Notes under the pieces: generated by a model
Databases searched by the model: none
What the model was told of the DNA's origin: nothing
Seen by the model: only the letters and a program-made list of their open reading frames with translations
Made by a program: the position numbers and the translations under genes
Shown: piece by piece, positions 1 to 8,300 of the stretch
Position numbering within the stretch: position 1 is the first letter of the stretch
Layout: every line of letters starts with the position of its first letter
Assembly (NCBI RefSeq): GCF_900100115.1
Contig: NZ_FNKL01000003.1
Location: 806,001-870,000, forward strand
Direction of reading: 5' to 3'
Length of the DNA stretch: 64,000 nt
From: Chryseobacterium soldanellicola
GTDB lineage: Bacteria > Bacteroidota > Bacteroidia > Flavobacteriales > Weeksellaceae

Positions 1-28
1 GACGCTCTACCAACTGAGCTACTTCCGC
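1..28 (-). tRNA. tRNA-Gly, partial (second triplet)
   Basis: Only the 5' acceptor strand and D-arm of a glycine tRNA are inside the window. The 28 bases match the 5' end of the complete tRNA-Gly at 387-459 base for base. It is the last member of a second Thr-Tyr-Gly triplet. The anticodon is outside the window, so identity rests on the match to the full copy. Confidence 0.85.
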
Positions 29-114
29 AATTTTGTTTCCAAAACTATTGGTAACGCTGTGCAAACTTAGGAAAAACCTTTAATATTTGCAAGTCTTTTT
101 TATACTATAAAATG

Positions 115-195
115 TGGGGAGAGCAGGATTCGAACCTACGAAGCCGAAGCAACTGAGTTACAGTCAGTCCCATTTAGCCACTCTGGAATCTCCCC
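115..195 (-). tRNA. tRNA-Tyr (GTA), copy 2
   Basis: Minus-strand cloverleaf with acceptor GGGGAGA/TCTCCCC, discriminator A, anticodon loop CTGTAAC giving anticodon GTA, and the long variable arm expected of tyrosine tRNA. The T-arm shows GGTTCGAATCC. CCA is not encoded. It is near-identical to the copy at 544-624. Confidence 0.95.
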
Positions 196-215
196 TCATG
201 TTTTATAGTAAATAG

Positions 216-289
216 AGCCTCCAGAGGGATTCGAACCCACGACCCCGAGATTACAAATCACGTGCTCTGGCCAGCTGAGCTATGGAGGC
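216..289 (-). tRNA. tRNA-Thr (TGT), copy 2
   Basis: Minus-strand cloverleaf with acceptor GCCTCCA/TGGAGGC and discriminator T. The anticodon loop reads TTTGTAA, giving anticodon TGT for threonine. It is the first gene of the second Thr-Tyr-Gly triplet, about 20 bases upstream of tRNA-Tyr. Confidence 0.95.
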
Positions 290-349
290 ATATTAATACT
301 TAGGACTGAAGGTTATGGAGAAACTCTACTCTACACCATTTCAGTAGTT

Positions 350-382
350 TTAAAAAAAAATCACCCTTTTAAAGTGTGATTC
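350..382 (-). terminator. terminator between the two tRNA triplets
   Basis: On the minus strand, AATCAC pairs with GTGATT around a short AT-rich loop and is followed by a run of nine T. It lies just downstream of tRNA-Gly (387-459). The first triplet therefore probably ends here and the second is transcribed separately or by read-through. Confidence 0.6.
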
Positions 383-386
383 TCTG

Positions 387-459
387 AGCGGAAGACGAGG
401 GTCGAACTCGCGACATTCAGCTTGGAAGGCTGACGCTCTACCAACTGAGCTACTTCCGC
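387..459 (-). tRNA. tRNA-Gly (TCC)
   Basis: Minus-strand cloverleaf with acceptor GCGGAAG/CTTCCGC. The anticodon loop reads CTTCCAA, giving TCC for glycine. CCA is not encoded. It is the third gene of the complete Thr-Tyr-Gly triplet. Confidence 0.95.
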
Positions 460-543
460 AATTTTGTTTCCAAAATTATTGGTAACGGTCTGCAAATCTA
501 AGAAAACTTCCCGAAACCTGCAAGACTTTTATTACTAAAAATG

Positions 544-624
544 TGGGGAGAGCAGGATTCGAACCTACGAAGCCGAAGCAACTGAGTTACAGTCAGTCCC
601 ATTTAGCCACTCTGGAATCTCCCC
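544..624 (-). tRNA. tRNA-Tyr (GTA), copy 1
   Basis: Same cloverleaf as 115-195: anticodon GTA, long variable arm, T-loop GGTTCGAATCC. The spacer to the neighbouring tRNA-Thr is also almost identical between the two copies, which points to a recent tandem duplication of the whole triplet. Confidence 0.95.
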
Positions 625-643
625 TCATGTTTTATAGTAATAG

Positions 644-717
644 AGCCTCCAGAGGGATTCGAACCCACGACCCCGAGATTACAAATCACGTGCTCTGGCC
701 AGCTGAGCTATGGAGGC
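644..717 (-). tRNA. tRNA-Thr (TGT), copy 1
   Basis: Same sequence and anticodon (TGT) as 216-289. It is the first gene of the first triplet, about 100 bases downstream of the hpf stop codon on the same strand. Confidence 0.95.
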
Positions 718-825
718 ATATTTAAAAAGAATTCAAAAGAACGCTGTTCCCTTTTTGCGAGTGCAAATATAGAACGGTTTTTTTGAATTCTCAAATTTTT
801 TAATGACTTTTTTTAAGTTTTTTTA

Positions 826-1116
826 TTATGCCATTTCTTTTTTCTTGATTAATAGCTTTTTAGCAGTATCAACACACATATCTAAACTTTCTTCAAAAGA
901 GTTTGAAGTCTTTTTTACCACGATATCATCACCCGGAACCGCCAAAATAATCTCAGCCGTTTTGTTTGCTTTATCTGCGTTATTCTCTACTTTTAAGAAT
1001 ATTTTGCATTCATGGATTTTATCATAGAAAGTATCAAGCTTGCTTACTTTCTTTTCAATGTGTGATTCTAATGGTTCATGAGGAGTTAAACCAATTGACT
1101 GTACTGTGATCTTCAT
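826..1116 (-). CDS. hpf: ribosome hibernation-promoting factor (HPF/RaiA family)
   Basis: A 96-residue protein of the short HPF/RaiA type. It begins MKITVQSIGL and has the family's beta-alpha-beta-beta-beta-alpha pattern with a basic C-terminal helix (KKLLIKKKE). Family members bind the 30S decoding region during slow growth and stabilise idle ribosomes. The ATG overlaps the stop of the xerC-like gene by four bases (1113-1116), so the two are translationally coupled. The order rpsU, xerC, hpf, tRNA-Thr is the usual flavobacterial arrangement ahead of the tuf/secE region, as far as I recall. The long C-terminal dimerisation domain is absent, so 100S formation would need another factor. Confidence 0.92.
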   Translation of the reverse strand: MKITVQSIGLTPHEPLESHIEKKVSKLDTFYDKIHECKIFLKVENNADKANKTAEIILAVPGDDIVVKKTSNSFEESLDMCVDTAKKLLIKKKEMA

Positions 1117-2000
1117 AATTCTTCTTTTTTAGATGCTCTGGGATGAGCCTGATTAAACACTTTTTTCAATTGTTCAATATTAGCATTCGTATACACTTGA
1201 GTACTTGCAAGACTTGAATGCCCTAATATTTTTTTTACTTTGGAGATCTCCGCCCCATTATCCAAAACGTGCGTAGCAAAGCTATGACGAAGGATGTGAG
1301 GACTTCTTTTTTCTTTCGTTGTTACAAGACTAAGGTACTTATTAACTACCACATAAACAAATTTTTCGGAGAGTTTTTTCCCCTTCTTGTTGACAAAAAA
1401 ACATGATTTATGTTCCGTCTCCGGTTTCCTTATTTCTAAATAACTTCTCAGCAGATCTGATAAATCTTTGGATATGGGAATATATCTTTCTTTGTTTCCT
1501 TTTCCTATTATTTTCAATTCATTTCCGCCTAAATTAACATTCTCAAATATCAAGCCACAAAGCTCGGCTTTACGAATTCCTGTTTGGTACAAAACCTCCA
1601 TGATGCATCTTTCCAGCAGATCATGCATTTTCTCAAAAACCTGATCATTAAGCATTTGCATTTCTTCCTGAGACATAGGAATTTGTTTTTCAGCATAAAA
1701 TTTTAATGAAGAAATACTTTCTGTGGGAGAAACTTTGATCTCGCCAACTTTTAAAAGAAAAAGATAAAAGCTACGAAGTGAAGATAATTTTCTATTGATA
1801 CTTCTCTTTGAAATATTATTTTCGCTTAAATCAACGATAAAATTCCTAATTATCTTTTTGTCTGCCTTGGAAATATCCTCAGAAGATTCTGTTTTGAGGT
1901 AGAAATGAGAAAAATCTTCCAGGTCTTTTTTATAGCTTGTAATGGTGTGAGGCGAGTACCTCTTTTCGAATTGTAAGTAGTCTAAAAATTTATCTAACAT
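1113..2000 (-). CDS. xerC: tyrosine recombinase XerC-like
   Basis: A 295-residue tyrosine recombinase. Residues 1-90 form a SAM-like N-terminal core-binding domain and the rest is the catalytic domain. Visible active-site residues are Arg in GIRKAEL, the His-x-x-Arg pair in HILRHSFATH, His in LGHSS and the nucleophilic Tyr in QVYTNA. Length and position in a housekeeping operon (rpsU, xerC, hpf) indicate the chromosome-dimer-resolving Xer enzyme rather than an element integrase. It is separate from the broken island integrase near 48 kb. It probably has its own promoter inside the loop of the rpsU terminator (2035-2042). Confidence 0.9.
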   Translation of the reverse strand: MLDKFLDYLQFEKRYSPHTITSYKKDLEDFSHFYLKTESSEDISKADKKIIRNFIVDLSENNISKRSINRKLSSLRSFYLFLLKVGEIKVSPTESISSLKFYAEKQIPMSQEEMQMLNDQVFEKMHDLLERCIMEVLYQTGIRKAELCGLIFENVNLGGNELKIIGKGNKERYIPISKDLSDLLRSYLEIRKPETEHKSCFFVNKKGKKLSEKFVYVVVNKYLSLVTTKEKRSPHILRHSFATHVLDNGAEISKVKKILGHSSLASTQVYTNANIEQLKKVFNQAHPRASKKEEL

Positions 2001-2019
2001 AGAATTAGATTATAAAAAC

Positions 2020-2060
2020 AAAAAATTCACTCCTCAAATATAAGAATTTAAGAAGTGAAT
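2020..2060 (-). terminator. rpsU terminator
   Basis: On the minus strand ATTCACT (2060-2054) pairs with AGTGAAT (2031-2025) and is followed by TTTTTTG. It lies 26 bases after the rpsU stop codon. The long loop contains a promoter -7 element for the next gene. Confidence 0.6.
2035..2042 (-). promoter_or_regulatory. -7 promoter element for xerC-hpf
   Basis: TATATTTG on the minus strand is an exact match to the Bacteroidota -7 consensus TAnnTTTG. Transcription would start about 7 bases on, giving a leader of roughly 28 bases before the xerC ATG at 2000. The element sits in the loop of the rpsU terminator, so termination and re-initiation overlap. Confidence 0.5.
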
Positions 2061-2085
2061 CTAGTATGTGTTTAAGAAAAATTTC

Positions 2086-2283
2086 TTAAGCCTGCTCTTC
2101 TTTGCTAAGACCTCTTTGCTTGTGAGCAGCTTTAAGTCTAGCTTGTCTTAAAGTTACAGAAGGCTTGATAAACTGTTGTCTAGCTCTTAATTGACGAACT
2201 GTACCTGTTTTATCAAATTTTCTTTTATATTTTTTTAATGCTCTGTCGATGGATTCACCATCTTTTACTGGAATTATTAACAT
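2086..2283 (-). CDS. rpsU: 30S ribosomal protein S21
   Basis: A 65-residue basic protein starting MLIIPVKDGESIDRALKKYKRK, the characteristic S21 signature, with the arginine-rich RQLRARQQF segment after it. S21 binds the small subunit near the anti-Shine-Dalgarno region and aids initiation. In many Bacteroidota the ribosome largely ignores Shine-Dalgarno sequences, and S21 is among the proteins implicated. A consensus promoter lies directly upstream (2307-2338) and a terminator downstream (2020-2060). Confidence 0.96.
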   Translation of the reverse strand: MLIIPVKDGESIDRALKKYKRKFDKTGTVRQLRARQQFIKPSVTLRQARLKAAHKQRGLSKEEQA

Positions 2284-2306
2284 ATATTACATCTCATTTT
2301 GGATTG

Positions 2307-2338
2307 CAAAACTAGGAATTTTTTATTTAACCACAAAA
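2307..2338 (-). promoter_or_regulatory. rpsU promoter
   Basis: Minus strand: TTTTG, then 19 bases, then TAGTTTTG. This matches the Bacteroidota TTG-N19-TAnnTTTG promoter exactly in both boxes and spacing. The start codon is 23 bases downstream of the -7 box. Confidence 0.75.
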
Positions 2339-2480
2339 TTTTATTTTATATTAATACAATATTTTACCGCAATTCTTTGTATCAGCACATTAATAGAAAC
2401 ACTTTTTTTATTTATTAAGTAATTTAACTCATCTTTTAAAAATGCTTGTTCAATATTAACCATATTTAAACAAAAAACCT

Positions 2481-2488
2481 TATTTTTG
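2481..2488 (+). promoter_or_regulatory. ssrA -7 promoter element
   Basis: TATTTTTG matches TAnnTTTG and lies 14 bases before the tmRNA 5' end (GGGGTTG, 2503). No well-spaced -33 TTG is evident. Confidence 0.5.
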
Positions 2489-2502
2489 CATCTTACTTCA
2501 AT

Positions 2503-2898
2503 GGGGTTGACTGGTTTCGACAGCAAGGTCAATGGGTAAGTAAGCATGCAGAGAACCGTAGCGCGATCTCTTTAATCCCTTGCTACAAACTTTTAACTGG
2601 CAACGAAGAGTTCGCTCTTGCAGCTTAATATCGAAGTATAGTAGATCAAGCGTTTTCCCGAAGATAGTAAGGAAGCAAGATATCTCACAAATGCTCTGTT
2701 CTGCGGCGTTTGATCCTGAGATATAGGAATGCAGAAATAAGGTTTTAGACGCTTTGGCTAAAACTCGAAAACCTCAGAAGATAAGCTGGAAGTTGGGCGT
2801 CTGCTCTCTGCCTCCAGTCGAAAATTAATAGCAGAATAAGCATGTAGAAATCTTATGTATTGCTTGTTTGGACGAGGGTTCGAATCCCTCCAACTCCA
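2503..2898 (+). ncRNA. ssrA: transfer-messenger RNA (tmRNA)
   Basis: The 5' end GGGGTTG (2503-2509) pairs with the 3' acceptor strand CAACTCC (2891-2897), with discriminator A at 2898. The early TGGTTTCGAC and the 3' T-arm GGGTTCGAATCCC are hallmark tmRNA segments. The tag-coding frame GGC AAC GAA GAG TTC GCT CTT GCA GCT TAA is at 2599-2628 and encodes GNEEFALAA. tmRNA rescues stalled ribosomes and tags the nascent chain for proteolysis. The last bases double as the left attachment site of the island. The island supplies the sequence after 2900, including a new hairpin, so the gene remains complete after integration. Confidence 0.96.
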
Positions 2899-2900
2899 CT
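2877..2900 (+). other. attL of the ssrA-integrated island
   Basis: The last 24 bases of the tmRNA region (core CCTCCAACTCCACT at 2887-2900) recur in direct orientation at 49063-49086 with two mismatches. A tyrosine integrase gene, now broken, sits just inside the other end. A tmRNA 3' end is a classic integration site for such enzymes. Confidence 0.88.
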
Positions 2901-2902
2901 AA

Positions 2903-2931
2903 AACCCTGTAAATTGTTGATTTACAGGGTT
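2903..2931 (+). terminator. island-supplied hairpin downstream of ssrA
   Basis: AACCCTGTAAA (2903-2913) pairs perfectly with TTTACAGGGTT (2921-2931) around a 7-base loop, five bases after the tmRNA end. It lacks a strong T tract. It probably replaces the original ssrA terminator, now displaced to 49096-49128. Confidence 0.6.
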
Positions 2932-2941
2932 CTATATTTAA

Positions 2942-2961
2942 AGGTGCTATTTTAGGTGCTA
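2942..2961 (+). repeat. left copy of AGGTGC terminal repeat
   Basis: A 20-base unit containing two AGGTGC motifs. It recurs in direct orientation at 48934-48953 with two mismatches, just inside the other island end. Position and symmetry suggest integrase arm-type binding sites. Confidence 0.55.
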
Positions 2962-2994
2962 GTCTTAATTACTTTATTCACCCTTGATATTTTT

Positions 2995-3865
2995 TTATTT
3001 GTTTAATCTTGACAAGAAAAATTTCATTCCTCTAAAATCCCCAGATTTATTCCCAGCATTTCTATCGTATGTATGTTGTTTAATTTGATATAACAATAAC
3101 AAATCATTTTTAGCCATACATTCTTTCAATAAATCAGTCCTAAAATACTCAAAATTTTGATCGTAGTAATTTTCATTGTAATCGTAAGATTTAAAAGCAA
3201 GAGTATTGTTTAAATCTAAAATTTGAAGATTGGATACATCTGCTTTAAAGAAAGCTGTTTTCCTATATTGTTGTAGGTATGGTTGAACTTATTGTAGGAA
3301 TTACTTTAGAATCACTTTCCCACAAATAACCAATAACCGTTGGTTCATACTCAAAAGCAATTTGCTTAGATTGTTTTCTTTTGATTAGCAAGATATTGTT
3401 CAATATCAAATATTGATTCGTGATGAAATTGGTGTGAATCTCTGCCTCTGTTATATGTGTAATCTTCTCTTTAGTTAAATCGTCAAGAACAATAGGTAAA
3501 ACGTGATTTATGAAAGATTCAAAGTCTTTGTCTGCTGTATCGTAAGGCGTTATAACAAACGCTCTTGCCAATAAATATCCTTCATTTTGTTCTAAACTTA
3601 TTTCCGTTAGGTTTAATTTCAAGACTTTATCAGATGAAATTTCTTGAACAAACTTTGCTTCTATACCTTCTGCTTCATTTAATTCGTCCTCACTTTGGTA
3701 TCCGAAATTTATAGGATTAGCTTTCTTGTAGTTTGAATACTTGATAAGCCCAAGCCAAACTCTTTTTGATTCATCAGGAAATTGCTTGAAAAATACTTCC
3801 CTAACGTATTGTGTGATTTTATCAATTTTGTGGTCGTGAAATGGTGCGAATAGCATATAAATCAT
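2995..3865 (-). pseudogene. uncharacterised protein, frameshifted
   Basis: The open frame from 3865 runs 200 residues and stops at 3263 (ending IPTTI). A second frame continues from about 3279 to a stop at 2995 and carries about 90 further well-formed residues, starting RKTAFFKADVSNLQIL and ending FFLSRLNK. Removing one base near 3279-3283 would join them into a protein of roughly 285-290 residues. I do not recognise the family: no signal peptide, no membrane segment, mixed alpha/beta character, many acidic residues. It is the first gene inside the left end of the island and is divergent from the XRE gene at 3951. The lesion could be real decay or a sequencing error. Confidence 0.55.
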
Positions 3866-3950
3866 GGTTGCTATTATTTTGTTTTTATCTAACCAATAAG
3901 TTGGTTATATTTGTTTATTCTTAGTTTATAACTCATAAAAAGACCTATTT

Positions 3951-4241
3951 ATGGCTTTTGCACGTAAGCAGAAAAAAATAAAACAAAGTGATCTCGGAAA
4001 GACCATTGGAACTTCCGGTGATATTATCGGGAAGTACGAACGTGCTACAACAATTGCAGATGCCTTAGGTTTTACATTGAATTATCTCGTAAAAGACGGA
4101 CAGTATGAACAGATCGACAACGATACTCTGAATAAACTAAAAGCAATACAGGAGCTGGATAATGACACCAAAGCTCACAATTTTGCTACCATTGATGTGT
4201 TTATTAAAGCTTCTAAAATTAAAAATATTGCCGCGTTATGA
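3951..4241 (+). CDS. XRE-family HTH regulator, internally deleted
   Basis: A 96-residue protein with a lambda-repressor-like helix-turn-helix at residues 4-45 (ARKQKKIKQSDLGKTIGTSG). The usual segment between KYERATT and IADALGF, about nine residues covering the end of the HTH core, looks deleted in frame compared with the common flavobacterial version as I remember it. The N terminus is also short. The C-terminal part (NDTLNKLKAIQELDNDTKAH) is intact. The stop overlaps the next gene's ATG by four bases (4238-4241), so the two are coupled. DNA binding may be impaired. Confidence 0.7.
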   Translation: MAFARKQKKIKQSDLGKTIGTSGDIIGKYERATTIADALGFTLNYLVKDGQYEQIDNDTLNKLKAIQELDNDTKAHNFATIDVFIKASKIKNIAAL

Positions 4242-4795
4242 AAGAACAGACAATAAGAGCTGTATATGATGATGACACTATTATAGTTTATCAAGCATTC
4301 AATAAAAATATTGCTGAATCTGCAGTAAATAATCAAACTTTTATCTCACCTCCTTTTAAAAAAGAAAGAATGACTTGGATTAAGCCTTCTTTTTTATGGA
4401 TGATGTATAGATCTGGATGGGCAACTAAAGAAAATCAAGAAAATATATTAGCAATAAAAATAAAAAGATCAGGATTTGAATGGGCTATAAAAAACTCTTG
4501 TTTGTCTCACTTCGATGATAGTATTCATGTATCTCATGATGACTGGAGAGAGAGATTACAAAAATCGCCCGTTCGTATTCAATGGGATCCCGAGAAAGAT
4601 ATTTTTCTAAATCCTTTAAATTATCGGTCTATTCAAATTGGATTATCGGGTATTGCAGTAGAACAATATATTACAGATTGGATTATCAGTATTGATAATA
4701 TTACAGAATACTGCAAACAAATTCATCAACTTATCAGTGAAAATAAAATAAATCAGGCAACATTATTATTGCCTGATGAAAAAGAATATTATTAG
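4238..4795 (+). CDS. DUF4291 protein
   Basis: A 185-residue protein that I recognise as DUF4291 from the opening IRAVYDDDTIIVYQAFN and the conserved ERMTWIKPSFLWMMYRSGW around residues 42-62. A third conserved block (GFEWAIKNSCLSHF) follows near residue 85. The biochemical function is not settled to my knowledge. It is translationally coupled to the upstream XRE gene and converges on the probable immunity gene, whose stop codon lies only two bases away. Nothing in the sequence links it to the toxin operon beyond proximity. Confidence 0.85.
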   Translation: MKEQTIRAVYDDDTIIVYQAFNKNIAESAVNNQTFISPPFKKERMTWIKPSFLWMMYRSGWATKENQENILAIKIKRSGFEWAIKNSCLSHFDDSIHVSHDDWRERLQKSPVRIQWDPEKDIFLNPLNYRSIQIGLSGIAVEQYITDWIISIDNITEYCKQIHQLISENKINQATLLLPDEKEYY

Positions 4796-4797
4796 TG

Positions 4798-5310
4798 TTA
4801 TAATCCTTTATTTTTCAATTCTTTCTTAGCATACTCTGATATTATAGATATTTTGCTATTTGAAAGGATATACAACTTGTTTATTGCATCAACATTATCA
4901 ATTGCAGATAATGCTTTTATGCTTTTCCGAGCCAATTGATAAGTATCATCATAATCTAAATAATCAAAATGCATTTCCGCTACTTTATGAAGGCAATCAA
5001 TTGTAGATGGATCTTTCAAATCCTGTAATATTCTTACAATATCTTCATGTTTAAAGTGCCATGATTCTAAAAGAATATCACATAACTCCTTAATATATTC
5101 ATAATTATCAAAATTATCAGAGTATATTAAAACTACTGCTTCTTCTATATCACTTGCACTTTTATTCTCTATCCCTTTTTCTATAAGTTTTTTTATATAA
5201 AGTTCATCAACATCTTTCTCTTGTTCTTGTTCATATTTTTTAATAAAAGAATCTTTAGTAATGGTATTTTTATACAATTTACTAATTATTGTTTTTATAG
5301 AATTTTTCAT
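4798..5310 (-). CDS. probable immunity protein (helical-repeat) for the RHS toxin
   Basis: A 170-residue, all-helical, acidic protein. Residues 80-165 look like two to three HEAT-type repeats (for example VRILQDLKDPSTIDCLHKVA, then ARKSIKALSAIDNVDAINKLY). It has no signal peptide. It starts 21 bases downstream of the RHS toxin stop on the same strand. A small cytoplasmic helical-repeat protein directly after a polymorphic toxin C terminus is the standard place for a cognate immunity protein, and HEAT-like immunity families are known. The role is inferred from position and fold type. Confidence 0.65.
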   Translation of the reverse strand: MKNSIKTIISKLYKNTITKDSFIKKYEQEQEKDVDELYIKKLIEKGIENKSASDIEEAVVLIYSDNFDNYEYIKELCDILLESWHFKHEDIVRILQDLKDPSTIDCLHKVAEMHFDYLDYDDTYQLARKSIKALSAIDNVDAINKLYILSNSKISIISEYAKKELKNKGL

Positions 5311-5331
5311 AATTTAATACGTTTTAAATAA

Positions 5332-8300
5332 TTAAGGGATTGGTTTAGCACTTTTAATACCTGAATTAAATATATCGAGCGCTTTTCCGTTACCAAGACC
5401 CACGTTCAATTGGTTTCCTTCAACTTTAAAAAATGCATTCGTGCTTTTCCAACCTTTTCCAACACTTGGCATACTGGAAAAAGGATGAGCACTTGAGGCA
5501 TCTTTTACTCCTATATCCAATAAATCAGCATATGTACTATGTTTAATATTTATTTTAAATGTCACCCCTTCATATCCTTCTGCAAAAGATCTAGTAGGAG
5601 ATATGAATGTTTCTGTTCCTGCAGGCATTTTACCGGTTTGCGTAAATACATCTGCTGCCTCTTGGCTCATAGAACGATAAAACGTCATTCCTCTAAAATA
5701 CTTAGCTGCAATTAGTTCTGGCGCAACTGCTGCTGGTGCTTCCTGTATTGCTGTTAGCATAGTAGAAGCCAGTTGTGCTGCAGGATTAGCAAATGCACCT
5801 TCCTGAGTATTTAATGAAGGCGTTTCTCTTATGTATGAGCCATCATCAGCAGGCATTGTGTATGGAGCCTGTATAGTTGGATCTAAATTTGGAAGTATTC
5901 CTGCTATAGAATTATTAGTATAAGTACCATCAGAATACAAAGCCGTCGTAGAACCATTCTCTGCTGTATATGTACCATTCTTTCCAAGATACCTTTCATT
6001 TACTCCTGCACTTGCTTGACTAGTCGCACTATTATTCCAATAAACACTATTTGATTCTGTATTATATACCCAATCTGTTCCTTTTCTACCATCCGGATCA
6101 ATGAAACTAATAGGATTATTAAAAGCATAGTTATAAGGACTGTAGCGACGCATCTGTTCAGCGAGTGGATCCACCACTCCCCATCTACCCAAGTCTGGCA
6201 TATAGAATCTAGCCCCATAATCATACATTCCTGATTCCTGTATTTCTTTTCCATTATATTTATAATTTTGGTATCCTCCTAAGAGAGCTTTAGTCCCACC
6301 AATATGATTCATGCCAAAAGCATAATAATTATTAGTATTTGTCACTTCAAGAGCTCCATGACCGTCTTTTGTAAAACTTACCCTTACATTTCCTAAATGA
6401 TCTGTATATTTGTAAATGTAACGATTTTCTGCAAAACTGTAAAATCCTTCTGAAGTTGGGACAAAATCCAATGACCAAGCTACAGAAATTGGAGGTGGAT
6501 CTAGAATAACTGGATCTAAGAAAGCTTGCTCCTCATATGCCACACTCGTTCTACACCATGTACATGGTGCTAGCGTTTCTGCATAGCTGTATTGAAAACC
6601 ATCCAAATAGTCTGTGTAGTTATTTGTAGTAGATTGACCTCTTCCTCCTCCTGTAGTGTATGTCTTACGAATTTTAATTCCATCTGCACGATATAAATAA
6701 CTTAAACCAAAATTTACAGGAGTTCCTCCCCATGGATCGTTTTGAGTAATCGCAAAGCCATCAGGCAGACTCAGATGATTATAAATAATACTTTGAATGC
6801 CTTTATCTTTCATATTGGTCATGCTCCCATTCAGATCATAATCTATCATATTATTTCCGCCTTCATAACCTGTACTGTTTATTTGATTTTCAATCACCTG
6901 TGTCAAACGATTTCCTGAATAGATATAATCCAAATTATCTACCATTGTACCTGTTGCTCCAGATATAGGAATAGCTGTACGCTTAAGGTTGCTTATATTT
7001 CCATTCAGATCATACGTAAGATATTCATCAAAATAATTACTGTTCCCTGTAGTCGGTTCCTTATAAAAAGCATTTTTTAATCTGTTCAGGTTATCATATT
7101 CATAATTGTATCTCTTTAGAACATTTTCTGTAGAGTTTTTCCAATCTACTTCTGCAATATTTCCATTATATCTCGCTGGAGCTATATTCGAATCAATAGG
7201 ATTAGTATATCTCATTTCATACCCAAACAGCTTTCCGCTAAGATTGGCAGGGTCATTAATTTTAGTCATCCAACCTCTGATATTGTAGGCGTAATCAATG
7301 CTCTGCAAAGGATCCGAAGCAACGATTCCGCCTACTTTTTTATTGATAATCTGAGAAAGCTCATTATATGTATTTTGAGTTAAGATCTCTACAGGATTAC
7401 TATCTACTTGGTGTTTATGCACCAATAACCTGTTTTGAGTATCGTATTCAAAATTTTCAGTAATGACATGATCGGTATCTGTATCTAATCTTTTATGTGT
7501 TGTAACTGTCTGTTTAACTATACCTGCAAAATCCAGTTTAGAATCAACTTTAGTACGTCCTCCTAAGTGATTGATAGAATATTTTCCAACAACCCTTGCC
7601 TTTTTATCATAATAGGTGTAGTCTTTTGTCCAGTTATCATCTTCAATGTTTTTAACTAGACTCATCACAGGCAGACCTTTTGTACTAATACCATCTGTAT
7701 TAGGAACGTCTGTCAAAGTGGTTTCTCCTGAAATATTTGTGGGGAAAGAAGGGTTGAAGTCATATCCAGGATAAGCATCATAATAATTTAATGATAATAA
7801 AGTAACCCAATTGGAAGAATTAGGATAGCTTCCATCTGGATTATTATAATAAACATCAATTCCCTGTCTGTTAAAAAAAGGAGTGTTAACCCTAGTAACA
7901 TTATTTGATCCAAAACTATCCACAGTAGTTTGCTCAACACTTCTCTGATTACCTGTACCGATTCCTGTAATAGCAACTCTTCCAAACTGATCATATTTAG
8001 TGTACAACCATTGTCCTTTTTCTTTTAAAACTGCATCCTGAGTGGCAACTAGTCTGTCCTGTTTATCATATACCATATATTCCCAGCCTTTTCCAGGAAG
8101 TTTTTTTTCTACCAATCGGTTTCTGCTATCATATTTGTATTGATAACACAAATCATTAAGTACAGTATTGACATCTGTAATAATCGATGCTTTTGGGGGA
8201 ATAACATAAGCAAGCTGATCATAATCATTATAGACATAATATGTATTAACATTTTCTGTTCCGTTAACCTTTCTTACCAATAAAACCTGTCCTTGTCCAT

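Noticed and set aside
543..725. 60-residue frame across tRNA-Tyr and tRNA-Thr
   Set aside because: Translation of tRNA sequence (the FEPTKPKQLS and GIRTHDPEI strings are known tRNA artefacts).
2341..2547. 68-residue frame on the minus strand over the tmRNA 5' end
   Set aside because: It overlaps the tmRNA acceptor region and its promoter, has no family signature, and its end is made of tmRNA sequence.
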